Shown here piece after piece: positions 22,289 to 32,784 of a stretch of 64,000 bases of DNA; position 1 is the stretch's first letter; every line of letters starts with the position of its first letter. Both the position numbers and the translations under genes were made by a program. The notes beneath the pieces are model-generated. The model searched no databases, was not told where the DNA came from, and saw only the letters and a program-made list of their open reading frames with translations. The stretch is taken from positions 27,262,386 to 27,326,385 of the forward strand of contig CM046347.1 of NCBI GenBank assembly GCA_025403435.1, in the 5' to 3' direction. The DNA is from Artocarpus heterophyllus. Its lineage: Eukaryota > Streptophyta > Magnoliopsida > Rosales > Moraceae.

Positions 22289-23339
22289 TGTCACGCCCCG
22301 GAGTACGGGAGGTGACGTGGCGGAATATTTAGATTAAGTAAAAGAGGATTTTATTAAAAATCGAGAGTTTGAGAATCAAATTAAATAAAAATTAAGAAGA
22401 TTTTCCACCACATTTTATAAAAGAATTTATAAATATTAAGCAGGTAATAAAAATTAAATAAAAACCGCGAATATGGGTTCCACAACCCACAACTTGTACA
22501 CACACATGGATCTGACAATATCATAAATACAATTACAGTCCAGGTACAAATGAAGTTAAAGTCTTACATGCCTTGATTAATAATACAGAATATAAATAAA
22601 CTCTCCTATTGCTCCTGAGTTCGATCCGAAGAATCTTCTCCAAACCTAAATGGAAGACCACCTAGATGGGGGAAATTTAAAACAATAAAACGTGAGCGAA
22701 AGGCTCAGTAGGACTATGTTTTATAAAATAGTTTAATGCAAAGAAACATAGCATCATTAGAAGATATCCAAAGGAAACTTAAATAAATAATAAATAAATA
22801 ATTTGAGTAGAACCGTTCTGTCACAGAACAGTCCACTCGTCAAATAAAAACACCAATTTACTTTTACCTAGGCAAACCATGATATCACCAACGTAGTGGC
22901 CCAGCTGGGTTTCGGGACCTGCCCCCAAGGTCGATCGCTACATGACCCGATCTTTGATATGGCATCATGCCCATGTGTTTATTATCATTATCATTCAAAA
23001 CCCAATTACCGAGTGTTGTCAATTACATTTATTATGAAATTCATTTCAGATCACGGTATATTAAAATATAACCGATAAAACCATTTTCAAACAACCGTTG
23101 AAAACATTTTGATAGAAATCCTTTTCAAAGCCAAATCATTTCAAAACCAGGCTACCAAAGAAATAGGATAGAAGTCCTACCTCAATACTCGTGCCGGTGC
23201 CCCACACCGCAATCCCAGTCCGCTATACGTTAGCTCCACAGAACCACAAACGATCCTAGATACAAACTAAGTCGATCAATATCTAGTTCAAGACATTCTA
23301 TGTTAACAAACCATTTCATGATGTCCTAGTGTGCCATTT
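22289..23339 (-). repeat. Tekay-2 5' LTR, first part
   Basis: Starts TGTCACGCCCCGG adjacent to the PBS and is collinear with 15384-16429 of the 3' LTR, with roughly 15 differences by eye. It is interrupted at 23339 by CRM-3 and resumes at 30065. Confidence 0.9.
23335..23339. repeat. Target-site duplication of CRM-3, left (CATTT)
   Basis: CATTT before TGATACG. The same pentamer follows the other terminus at 30060-30064, and the Tekay-2 LTR reads through (GTGCCATTTGTAC in the uninterrupted LTR near 16430). Confidence 0.93.
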
Positions 23340-24087
23340 TGATACGAACCACGCCAAGAGCTGACGCGACTCTAACCAAAAGTGGTTTCCAAGATCAAAT
23401 TTCTAACCGGTTTTGGATGGAACCGCGACCCGATGCCCAACAAGAAGCACGAACCTTGGTATGTGAGGACGCCACAATCAGCTATGGATGGACTGATTGA
23501 TAAGTCAATGAACGCCACGGAAATTTCCGATAAGTTCGAATAGTTCGTTTAGGAACTAAAGAGAATTAAACCTCAAAATTATGTGTTATTACTTGTATTC
23601 ATTGATTGAAGTTCGTTACAATTATATAGGGGTTCCTATGCGAATTTTCAGCCCCTAATTCCCATGGAAATTTCGGGAAACTCATTTAACAAAAGTCAAA
23701 TCTAGACTAACTAAGGAAAGTTCCCTTAATGGCTTAAAAGCCTTACAATAATAGAAATACCAGAAACGGAAAAAAGGAAACTAGACATTAAAAAGTCAAA
23801 ACTAATTCTTCTCGCCATGTGTCGCCTCAAAATGGGAAAGTAACTGAAATGGAAATTACTCAATCCCTTCTATAGCTTGAATCACGCATTTATTGGTCTG
23901 ATTTTCGCATGCAATTCCCTCAATGGGCCTCCATGCAATGGCTTGAGCCCAAGTTGCTTGAATCAGCCCAATAAGCGTTTCTTTGAACTTCTTCGCACGA
24001 GCTCTCGTAACCAGACCAATGGGAACTTGAATTGGATCTGAAAAAGTCTCCCACGTGCTCTTGCTTGTGCTAACGATGTCCTCATCA
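23340..24087 (-). repeat. CRM-3 3' LTR (748 bp)
   Basis: Termini TGATACG and CTCATCA. Its inner (right) part, from 23856 on, encodes the pol C-terminus. Single 51-bp repeat unit. Confidence 0.95.
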
Positions 24088-27000
24088 TTCCCCTCCTCTT
24101 GAAAAGGATTTGTCCTCAAATCATCGCCTGCATCAAAAGGACTTAGGTCAGAAACATTAAAGGAGGCACTTACACCATACTCACCTGGCAAGTCTAGCTT
24201 GTACGCATTATCATTGATCCTTTCGAGAACTTGAAAAGGACCGTCCCCTCTAGGCAATAGCTTGGATTTCCTTTGTTCCGGAAACCGTTCCTTGCGTAGG
24301 TGCAACCACACCCAATCACCGGGCTCGAAGACGAGCTTGTGACGCCCTTTGTTGGCTTGTTCAGCATATTGTTTAGTCCTTCGCTCGATGTTGAGTCTTG
24401 CCTTCTCGTGTATCTGCTTAACAAGATCAGCTTTTCTTTTTCCATCTAAATTCACATGCTCAGACAAAGGTAATGGCATTAAATCCAAAGGAGTTAAAGG
24501 ATTAAAACCATAAACAATTTCAAACGGTGAAAATTGTGTAGCAGAATGAACAGATCGATTATAAGCAAACTCAACATGTGGTAAACACTCCTCCCATGTT
24601 TTGATGTTCTTTTTAATGACAGCCCTTAACAAAGTGGACAAGGTTCTATTCACAACTTCTGTTTGACCATCGGTTTGAGGGTGACAAGTAGTTGAAAACA
24701 ATAGCTTAGTCCCTAACTTAGCCCACAAAGTCTTCCAAAAGTAGCTTAAGAACTTGGTGTCCCTATCAGAAACAATTGTCCTAGGCATACCATGAAGTCT
24801 CACAATTTCCCTAAAGAACAAATCAGCAACATTGGAAGCATCATCTGTCTTATGGCACGGAATAAAATGAGCCATCTTGGAAAACCTATCCACAACCACA
24901 AATATCGAGTCTCTTCCCCGTTTAGACCTAGGCAAACCTAACACAAAATCCATCGAAATATCAATCCAGGGTTCACTAGGTATTGGTAAAGGGGTGTATA
25001 AACCATGGGGCTGCACTCTTGATTTAGCCTGCCTACAAGTTACACATCTACCACAAAGCCTCTCAACATCTCGTTTCATATGTGGCCAATAGAAGTGTTC
25101 CTGCAACATAGCTAAAGTTTTCACTACTCCAAAATGTCCCATCAATCCTCCCCCATGGGATTCCCTCACTAGCAAATCTCTTAATGAACAATTAGGCACA
25201 CATAATTTATTCTCCAGAAACAAGTATCCCTCATGCCTAAAGTATTTACCACTAGCAGATCTCTCACAAGCTTGATACTCAGTACGAAAGTCATGGTCAT
25301 CAGCATATAACTCTTTAATGTGTTCAAAACCCAGTAGTTTAGCATTAAGAGTTGAGATTAAGACATACCTGCGAGAAAGTGCATCGGCAACGACGTTTTC
25401 CTTACCTTGCTTGTAGCGAATGACATATGGAAACGTCTCTATGAATTCTACCCAACGAGCATGCCTCTTGTTCAGCTTGTGCTGGCCCTTCAAGTGTTTC
25501 AAGGACTCATGATCAGTGTGAATCACGAACTCCTTAGGCCATAGGTAGTGCTGCCACGTCTCTAATGCCCGAACCAATGCATACATCTCTTTATCATAAG
25601 TTGGGTAATTAAGAGTTGCCCCATTCAGCTTCTCACTGAAATATGCTATTGGTCTCCCTTCCTGCATTATAACAGCACCAATTCCAACACCTGAAGCATC
25701 ACATTCAATCTCAAAAGTTTTGGCAAAATTAGGTAAAGATAACAATGGAGCATTTGTCAACTTCTCCTTGAGTAGCTGAAATGCCTTTTCTTGCTCTTCT
25801 CCCCATCTAAACCCAACGTTTTTCTTGATCACTTCAGTCAGTGGTGCGGCTATAGTACTGAAATCTTTCACAAACCACCGGTAGAAACTAGCAAGTCCAT
25901 GAAAACTCCGTACGTTTCCCACACTAGTTGGACTCGGCCACTCCTGGATGGCTCGCACCTTTTCTTCATCAACCTGTATACCTTGAGCACTAACAAAAAA
26001 CCAAGAAACACAAGCTTATCTGTGCAAAAGGTACATTTCTTGAGGTTAGCATACAACTTTTCCTTCCGCAAAACATCTAAAACAAGTTTCAAATGTTCAA
26101 TATGTTCATCCAAATTGCTGCTATAGATAAGGATATCATCAAAATAAACAACAACAAATTTTCCAATAAAAGCTCGCAAAACATGGTTCATTAAACGCAT
26201 AAATGTGCTGGGCGCATTGGTTAAACCGAAAGGCATTACCAACCACTCATACAAGCCTTGTTTTGTTTTGAAAGCCGTCTTCCACTCGTCTCCCTCTTTC
26301 ATGCGAATTTGATGATATCCACTCTTTAGATCAATTTTAGAAAACACACAAGCACCATGCAATTCATCTAACATGTCATCCAAGCGAGGAATGGGATGTC
26401 GATACTTTACCGTGATGTTGTTGATGGCTCGACAATCAACGCACATCCTCCAAGTCCCATCTTTCTTAGGCACAAGTAAAACTGGTACGGCGCACGGGCT
26501 CATGCTTTCTCTCACGTGTCCCTTCTCCATCAACTCATTTACCTGCCGTTGGAGTTCCTTTGTCTCCTCGGGATTACTCCTATCGGCTGGTCGGTTTGGA
26601 ATTGTAGCTCCAGGTATGAAGTCGATTTGATGTTCAATCCCGCGGATTGGAGGTAAACCTTGCGGTGTTTCCTCGGGAAAGATATCCTCATAATCCTGCA
26701 AAAGAGAAACAACAGAACTATGCAAGGTGGAATCAAGATCGTTAGTGTTTAATAACGCCTCCTTGTACATGAGTAAAATCATCGGCTGATTAGAAAACAA
26801 AGCTCTTCTCACATCACTCTTTCTTGCATAAAAGTTTGTTTTTCTCTCTACTTTTCTTTCATTGGCTGATTGTGAATTTTTTTCAGCTCTCTCAATTTTC
26901 TCTCCCTTGCTCTCTTTGCTCTCCTTTTTCTCGGCTATCTCTTCTTTTTTTCTCTCACTGGCCGAACTCTCTCTCTGCACTCCCACTCTTGATTTTTCTT

Positions 27001-28692
27001 CGCTCTTTATTTTTTTATCACTTTCTCTCTGTAAGCTCACTTGGTCTTCATAGACCTGTTTTGGTGTTAACGGAACAAGAGTGATCGTCTTTTGATTGTG
27101 AACGAATGAGTACTTGTTGGTGAAACCATCATGCTTAACTCGCCGATCAAATTGCCATGGTCTGCCTAATAACAAGTGCCCAGCTTGCATCAGAACCACA
27201 TCGCACAAAACTTCATCTTCATATCTTCCAATGCGAAAAGGAACTAACACCTGTTTATGCACCTTTACCTCACCAGTATCATTTAACCATTGCAATTTAT
27301 ATGGCCGAGGATGCTTAATTGTTGGCAGCCCTAACTTCTCTACCATGGTTGTGCTAGCAACATTAGTACAACTCCCACCATCAATAATCACACTACATAC
27401 CTTGTTTTGGACATGGCACCTAGTGTGGAAGATGTTTTCCCGTTGCACCTCTTCATCTTCTTCTTTGGCTTGCACACTTAAAGCTCTCCTTGTGACCAAC
27501 AATTCTCCTTGGACAGCGCACTCCTCATCGTCGGCATCCTCTAATGAAGGCATAGAATCATTGTCCGAATCTTCCTCGGTTTCAATGTCTCCATTGTCCC
27601 GCATCACCATAACTCGTTTGTTCGGACATTGGCTTGCCATATGACCCCTGCCTTGACATTTAAAACATTTAATATCACGAGTCCGAGTAGTGGAAGAATC
27701 GGATTTACCTTGATTCCCATGGCTGGCCACCTCTTGTTTTTGCTCGATCTTTGGCTTGAGGTTGGATTGCTTCTCATCCCTCTTCCATTGGTTGGTTTTC
27801 CAAGCCGATGTATTCGGGTTTTGGCTTGGACGTGTGCTACTGCCCCTCCTCATAAGTTGATTCTCAATTTTAATAGCCATGTGCACCATGTCCTCCAACT
27901 CCACATAATGTTGTAACTCAACGGCATTGTGAATTTCTCGGTTCAAGCCCGCCAAAAACCTTGCCATTGTAGCCTCCCGATCCTCCTCTATATTAGCCCG
28001 AATCATCATAACCTCCATCTCCTTATAGTACTCCTCTACACTCCGGTTGCCCTGCTTAAGGTTTTGTAGCTTGTTGTACAACTCCCGGTAGTAGTAAGTT
28101 GGCACAAATCGCTTTCTCATCACCGTCTTCATCTCTTCCCATGACTCAATAGGTCGCTCTCTATTTCGTCTCCTGTTTATAACAAGCTGATCCCACCAAG
28201 TAATAGCATAATCAGAAAATTCAATTACAGCCAATTTTACCTTCTTCGCCTCGGAATAGTAGTGGCAGTCAAAGATGAACTCCATTTTCTTCTCCCATTC
28301 TAGGTACGCTTCTGGATTGGATTTGCCTTGAAATGATGGTATCTTCATTTTTATGCCGCTCAGACTATCATCTTCCCTGTTCCTAACTCCTCTATCCCGT
28401 CCAAATCTTCGGTGACTACCCGCTGAATCTTCTCCTTCGTCAAACTCTTCCCCATCATTCCTATAGTAGTAATCAACCTCTCCTCTAACCGGAACCCTTT
28501 CTCGCCTTCGCGCATGAGGAACATGTTGTGGCTGTTCCACACGTGCATTCTCTATCCGGTCTATCCTCTCATGAAGCTGTCCTATCTCTCCCCTCAACAA
28601 TCGCCTCATCTCCCCAACATTGCTTCCATAAGAAGTTTTGGGTCTGCTGCACCCGAGGTTCCCTCATTAGTGTTCTTGCTGTTGTTTGACAT
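23856..28692 (-). pseudogene. CRM-3 gag-pol, two single-base frameshifts, no nonsense codon
   Basis: Same domain order as CRM-2. One base is missing near 28614 (TCTCCCCAAC against TCTCCCCCAAC), so the MSNNSKN start at 28692 is out of frame with the long Gag-RT frame (25868-28609). A second base is missing near 25995 (an ACAACAAAACC run shortened to ACAAAAAACC), separating RT from RNase H-integrase (23856-25958). The Gln codon mutated to a stop in CRM-2 and CRM-4 is intact here. Catalytic motifs (DGG protease, YFDD, RNase H Asp/Glu, integrase D,D,E) all look intact, so only the two slips prevent a full polyprotein. Confidence 0.93.
24088..24100 (-). other. CRM-3 polypurine tract
   Basis: Sense AAGAGGAGGGGAA abutting the LTR; identical to the other CRM copies. 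Confidence 0.9.
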
Positions 28693-29311
28693 TTTCCAAA
28701 GGACCTTACCACACTCCCTTACGTGTTTCACTCGTGAAATGGTTCACTCAATTTCACTCGTGTTTGCACTCAATACTTTCGGCTTTTGTCCACTCAAATG
28801 CTCTCGCCTCTATGCCTTTTTCCACTCGTTAATTCTCACTCAGTTCCTATAAAACTAGTCAAATCAATATCGAAATTTCCTTGACAATTCACAAATAGAT
28901 TACCAAAGAGACAAGACTATAACAGGAACAAAGAATTTAGGCATTCAGAATCACACCCAAAAGGAACAAAATTTTAGCAAAAAATTTTGGTCTATGCAGG
29001 GAATTCAATTTCGGATTCCTTAAACAATGAATAACAAGAATCTGAAATAAAAATTTAAGAAGGGTTTCCAGACTTTTTTTTTTTTTTTTTTTTTTTTCGG
29101 ATCCTCTTGTTTTTCTTCTTTTCCTTTTTTTTTTTTTTTTTTTTCTTTTCGTTTCTTTTCTTTCTTTCTTTTCTTTTCGGATCTTTTTTTTTTCTTTTCT
29201 TTTTAACCGACTTCGATAATGGAAATCAAAAACTTACGAATAACTAAAACAAACATAAACTAAGAGAACGGATAAGCAAAACCTGATTAGAACCTCGCTC
29301 TGATTACCAAA
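28693..29311 (-). other. CRM-3 5' leader with long homopolymer tracts
   Basis: Untranslated region between PBS and gag. On + it contains a run of more than 20 T at about 29073-29097, another at about 29126-29144, and mixed T/C to 29212. In sense these are A and AAAAG tracts. It carries the AGGCATTCAG variant also found in the second leader of CRM-2 and, on +, in CRM-5. Confidence 0.85.
29293..29309 (-). other. CRM-3 primer binding site (variant)
   Basis: Sense TGGTAATCAGAGCGAGG, the same one-base-insertion variant as CRM-2 and CRM-5. Confidence 0.85.
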
Positions 29312-30059
29312 TGATACGAACCACGCCAAGAGCTGACGCGACTCTAACCAAAAGTGGTTTCCAAGATCAAATTTCTAACCGGTTTTGGATGGAACCGCGA
29401 CCCGATGCCCAACAAGAAGCACGAACCTTGGTATGTGAGGACGCCACAATCAGCTATGGATGGACTGATTGATAAGTCAATGAACGCCACGGAAATTTCT
29501 GATAAGTTCGAATAGTTCGTTTAGGAACTAAAGAGAATTAAACCTCAAAATTATGTGTTATTACTTGTATTCATTGATTGAAATTCGTTACAATTATATA
29601 GGGGTTCCTATGCGAATTTTCAGCCCCTAATTCCCATGGAAATTTCGGGAAACTCATTTAACAAAAGTCAAATCTAGACTAACTAAGGAAAGTTCCCTTA
29701 ATGGCTTAAAAGCCTTACAATAATAGAAATACCAGAAACGAAAAAAAGGAAACTAGACATTAAAAAGTCAAAACTAATTCTTCTCGCCATGTGTCGCCTC
29801 AAAATGGGAAAGTAACTGAAATGGAAATTACTCAATCCCTTCTATAGCTTGAATCACGCATTTATTGGTCTGATTTTCGCATGCAATTCCCTCAATGGGC
29901 CTCCATGCAATGGCTTGAGCCCAAGTTGCTTGAATCAGCCCAATAAGCGTTTCTTTGAACTTCTTCGCACGAGCTCTCGTAACCGGACCAATGGGAACTT
30001 GAATTGGATCTGAAAAAGTCTCCCACGTGCTCTTGCTTGTGCTAACAATGTCCTCATCA
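29312..30059 (-). repeat. CRM-3 5' LTR (748 bp)
   Basis: Identical in length to the 3' LTR; termini TGATACG and CTCATCA, followed by the target duplication. A TATA-like TATATAAT (sense) lies at 29593-29600. Confidence 0.95.
29593..29600 (-). promoter_or_regulatory. TATA-like box in CRM-3 5' LTR
   Basis: Sense TATATAAT in the same position as in the other CRM LTRs; likely core promoter, unproven. Confidence 0.5.
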
Positions 30060-30064
30060 CATTT
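30060..30064. repeat. Target-site duplication of CRM-3, right (CATTT)
   Basis: Matches 23335-23339; Tekay-2 LTR sequence continues after it. Confidence 0.93.
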
Positions 30065-30726
30065 GTACATTTAAAATCATCATATCAGGTTGGGATTTAA
30101 ATCAGGGTTCAAAACAGTGAAAACGGGTAAAAATCACAAAAATTTCCATGCCTCGGTCGGCCTGTCGGACGCCTTGCTTCGACCTGCCGAACTGCACAGT
30201 TCGGCCTGCCGGAAACAAGGTTCGGCCTGCCGAACATTTCCCCATATTCGGCCTGCCGGTCGGAAGAACACCGGCCTGCCGATCATCACTCCGGCCTGTC
30301 GAACACACAGTTCGGCCTGCCGAACTGGGAAAACCCAGAAATCCCAGCCACGGGTTTCTCGATCCCCAAAATCCAAATCTTGATTCCAACCTGTTTTTCT
30401 CAAATCCCAGGCATGAAAAACAATTATACTTGATAGAAAAACATTCTAGAACATGTTTGGAATCATCTAAACAAGATTTAAACTCAAAATCCTCAAAAAT
30501 CCGAAAATGAGAAAATGAGGGGAAAAATGAAAAATCTTGAATTCAATCCGTTTTTCTTCAATCGAAGCTTTGATTCTAGTTGTTCTAAGTTCATTTAACA
30601 CAAATCCACGGTTTTCTAAGCTTAAACAAACCTAGATTTCAAAAATGCACAAAATTGAAAATTTTGTAAAAAGTTTAGAAATTTCGAATCTAACCTTTAA
30701 TCGAAGCTTCAATCCGCGTTCTCGGT
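30065..30726 (-). repeat. Tekay-2 5' LTR, second part, outer end missing
   Basis: Collinear with 16435-17096 of the 3' LTR, including the palindromic array at 30145-30325. It stops within CTCGGT at 30726, about 450 bp short of the expected outer end GGCGTTACA, and the sequence switches to the GTCGAC repeat. No target duplication can therefore be checked for Tekay-2. Confidence 0.88.
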
Positions 30727-31700
30727 AGTCGACCCCATGTCGACCTGTGTCGACCTCGGTGTCTTTTTGGGCAAAAAGTCACCCCATCGTAGATCACTAC
30801 CCCCTTGTATCATATTTAAAGAGAAATTGTGCCTATGGGATTTCTCTACATGTTTTCATGTGCAACATGAGAATGGAAATAGGCAAAGGAACACTATCTT
30901 CCTTATGTTGTTTAATGTTCAACCCATACGAGGATTAGAGTTCAGACATGAAACTAAAAAATGTACAAATACAACATGGGAAATGGACACGTCAAGTGGG
31001 GGTCACTATAAATCCGAGGTCGACATGGTAGTCGACCCCATGTCGACCTGTGTCGACCTCGGTGTCTTTTTAGGCAAAAATTCACCCCATTGTAGATCAC
31101 TACCCCCTTGTATCATATTTAAAGAGAAATTGTGCCTGTGGGATTTCTCTACATGTTTTCATGTGCAACATGAGAATGGAAATAGGCAAAGGAACACTAT
31201 CTTCCTTATGTTGTTTAATGTTCAACCCATATGAGGATGAGAGTTCAGACATGAAATTAAAAAATGTACAAATACAACATGGGAGATGGACACGTCAAGT
31301 GGGGGTCACTATAAATTCGAGGTCGACATGGGTCGGCATGGGGTTGACATGGGGTCTACATGGTAGTTGACCCCATGTCGACCCGTGTCGACCTCGGTGT
31401 CTTTTTGGGCAAAAATTCACCCCATCGTAGATCACTACCCCCTTGTATCATATTTAAAGAGAAATTGTGCCTGTGGGATTTTTCTGCACGTTTCCATCTG
31501 CAACGTGATAATGGAAGTTGTAAACCCATAATTATGTCACCCCATTCGGTGGAATACATTGTATATCACTCTAAGTCGACCCCATGTCGACCTCGGTGTC
31601 TTTTTGAAATGTATATCTACCCCATGTGAACATGCTATCTGTAGACCTCATATCGATCCCATATCGTCAATTTTTGGAAGTTGTAAAGGATATTGTCGAA
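30726..31700. repeat. Tandem repeat of about 0.3 kb with GTCGACCCCATGTCGACC motifs
   Basis: Units start at TAGTCGACC (30726), TAGTCGACC (31029), TAGTTGACC (31364) and a partial TAAGTCGACC (31572), giving lengths of 303, 335 and 208 bp plus a fragment. Units 1 and 2 are near-identical over 300 bp. The extra 32 bp of unit 2 is a run of CATGGGGT-type submotifs. GTCGAC and CATGTCGAC occur in both orientations at unit boundaries, so boundaries can fold back. A frame is open across units 1 and 2 because 303 is a multiple of three, but its product matches nothing I recognise. Confidence 0.88.
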
Positions 31701-32030
31701 ATTTGAGGACGATGGACATGTCAACTGGCCTAGCTGATCAATTCATTTCGCAATATTTGTTGACAAACTTTGTCAATTCCCCATAACCGTTTACACAAAA
31801 TATTGGAAAAGTTGCTTTGTTTTTTTTGTGCAAAAAAAAAAAATTTGACAGCATAACAGCTTATATTAAACAATATCCAAAACCTGCAAATACAATCTAG
31901 ACAACTATAAAACCTACAAACATAATCCAGACATTGGTAAAACTTGTGAACATAATCCAAAACACTAGAATGCCTGCAAAGAAAACCCAAACAAGTACAT
32001 TGTCCGCCATACATATGACAAACACTTTAA
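31701..32030. other. Spacer with short imperfect repeats, 3' side of the DUF1985-like fragment
   Basis: Holds about three imperfect copies of a roughly 32-bp AT-rich unit (31880-31985, with ACAAACATAATCCAGAC) and an A-run at 31837-31850. No gene is supported. Confidence 0.5.
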
Positions 32031-32784
32031 TCATTTTCTTCTAGGATCAGTATATGGAGTTTGCATATATTGTGATCTTGTTCTGATCCTCTGCGGTCTT
32101 TGCGGTCTTTCTATCTGTAGGGGTTGTGGTTCTTCATCGTATACCACTATATCAGTGCCATGTGTAGGACGCGGTGAGGGAGGCGAGGGTGCTGTGCGAG
32201 GCGAGGAAGGAACGGATGGTGTGCGACATATCTCGGGCACAGCCGTAGTGCGAGGAGAGGAAACAACAGGTGATGCATCTTCAGGCAAAGGCGTAGTATG
32301 AGGCTGACCCGTAGTGCGTGGACAAGGACGAGGTGAGGGAGATATGTTTGGCAATCCTTCCTCATGCAGGGGTGTACTGTGCGGCTGAGGCGTACTAAAC
32401 CCATCATAACCCTCACTGTAATGATGCTCTTGATGTCCCCTTGACAACATAATTTCTGACCAATGTTTGAATTATGTGTACCTAATTGGAACACAATTAA
32501 CACCATCCATAATTCATTTCAGAGTCAACTGCTGCCATCTGAAGAACCAATGACCACAGCAACTGGCCAGAGTGTTGAAAATTTGGAGCCACGTCCAACA
32601 CATGGCCAAATTGGGTGCCTCTGAACCATTGTAGATCATCTGGATCCAGATTGTCTATAATGATCTTTGCATATTGCTCGTATTTTGATTTCTTCGACAC
32701 CTTGCAATCGTAATGCTCCTCACTCCTTAACACGGGATCTAGTCTTAGAGGCTGTTCAATATACAAAACAAATTTACATAACAT
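32031..32784 (-). pseudogene. DUF1985-like transposon-associated gene fragment (two exon-like pieces)
   Basis: The upstream piece (about 32500-32752) encodes a stretch with the DUF1985 pattern FRGTQFGHVLDV followed by HSGQLLWSLVLQM, and starts after a plausible splice acceptor (TTGAACAG). The downstream piece (32031-32450) encodes a Pro/Ser/Thr-rich linker (SPRPCP, SPPSPRPT) ending RPQRIRTRSQYMQTPYTDP, resembling the linker that precedes Ulp1-like domains in plant transposon proteins. DUF1985 occurs mainly in proteins carried by Mutator-like elements. No transposase or protease catalytic domain is seen, so this is a fragment. Identification is from motif memory; alternatives are a host gene relic of similar origin. 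Confidence 0.45.

Larger units (their letters stand above)
23340..30059 (-). mobile_element. CRM-3: complete CRM-like element with target duplication
   Basis: A 6720-bp element with two 748-bp LTRs, PBS, leader, gag-pol and PPT, all in canonical order, and perfect CATTT duplications. About five differences between LTRs by eye (near 99.3%) make it the youngest datable insertion here. The LTR is 748 rather than about 800 bp because it carries one copy, not two, of the roughly 51-bp internal repeat. It is structurally complete but coding-defective (two frameshifts), so any mobility would need proteins supplied by another copy. Confidence 0.95.
15384..30726 (-). mobile_element. Tekay-2: Tekay/Del-like chromovirus, interrupted by CRM-3
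   Basis: Element on the - strand with 3' LTR (15384-17542), PPT, gag-pol, PBS and 5' LTR. The 5' LTR is split by CRM-3 and lacks its outer roughly 450 bp. The clade call rests on a gag of the MAPRRR type, a CHFCQQPGH zinc knuckle, a DTGASHS protease, RT with FIDD and a C-terminal chromodomain-like segment. Over the first kilobase the two LTRs differ at about 15 positions by eye (near 98.5%), so it is older than CRM-3, which sits inside it. The right end is lost at 30726, where the sequence changes to a tandem repeat. Confidence 0.9.

Noticed and set aside
30737..31234. 165-codon frame on + across the tandem repeat
   Set aside because: Open only because the unit is 303 bp; the translation repeats itself, has no recognisable domain and breaks in unit 3.
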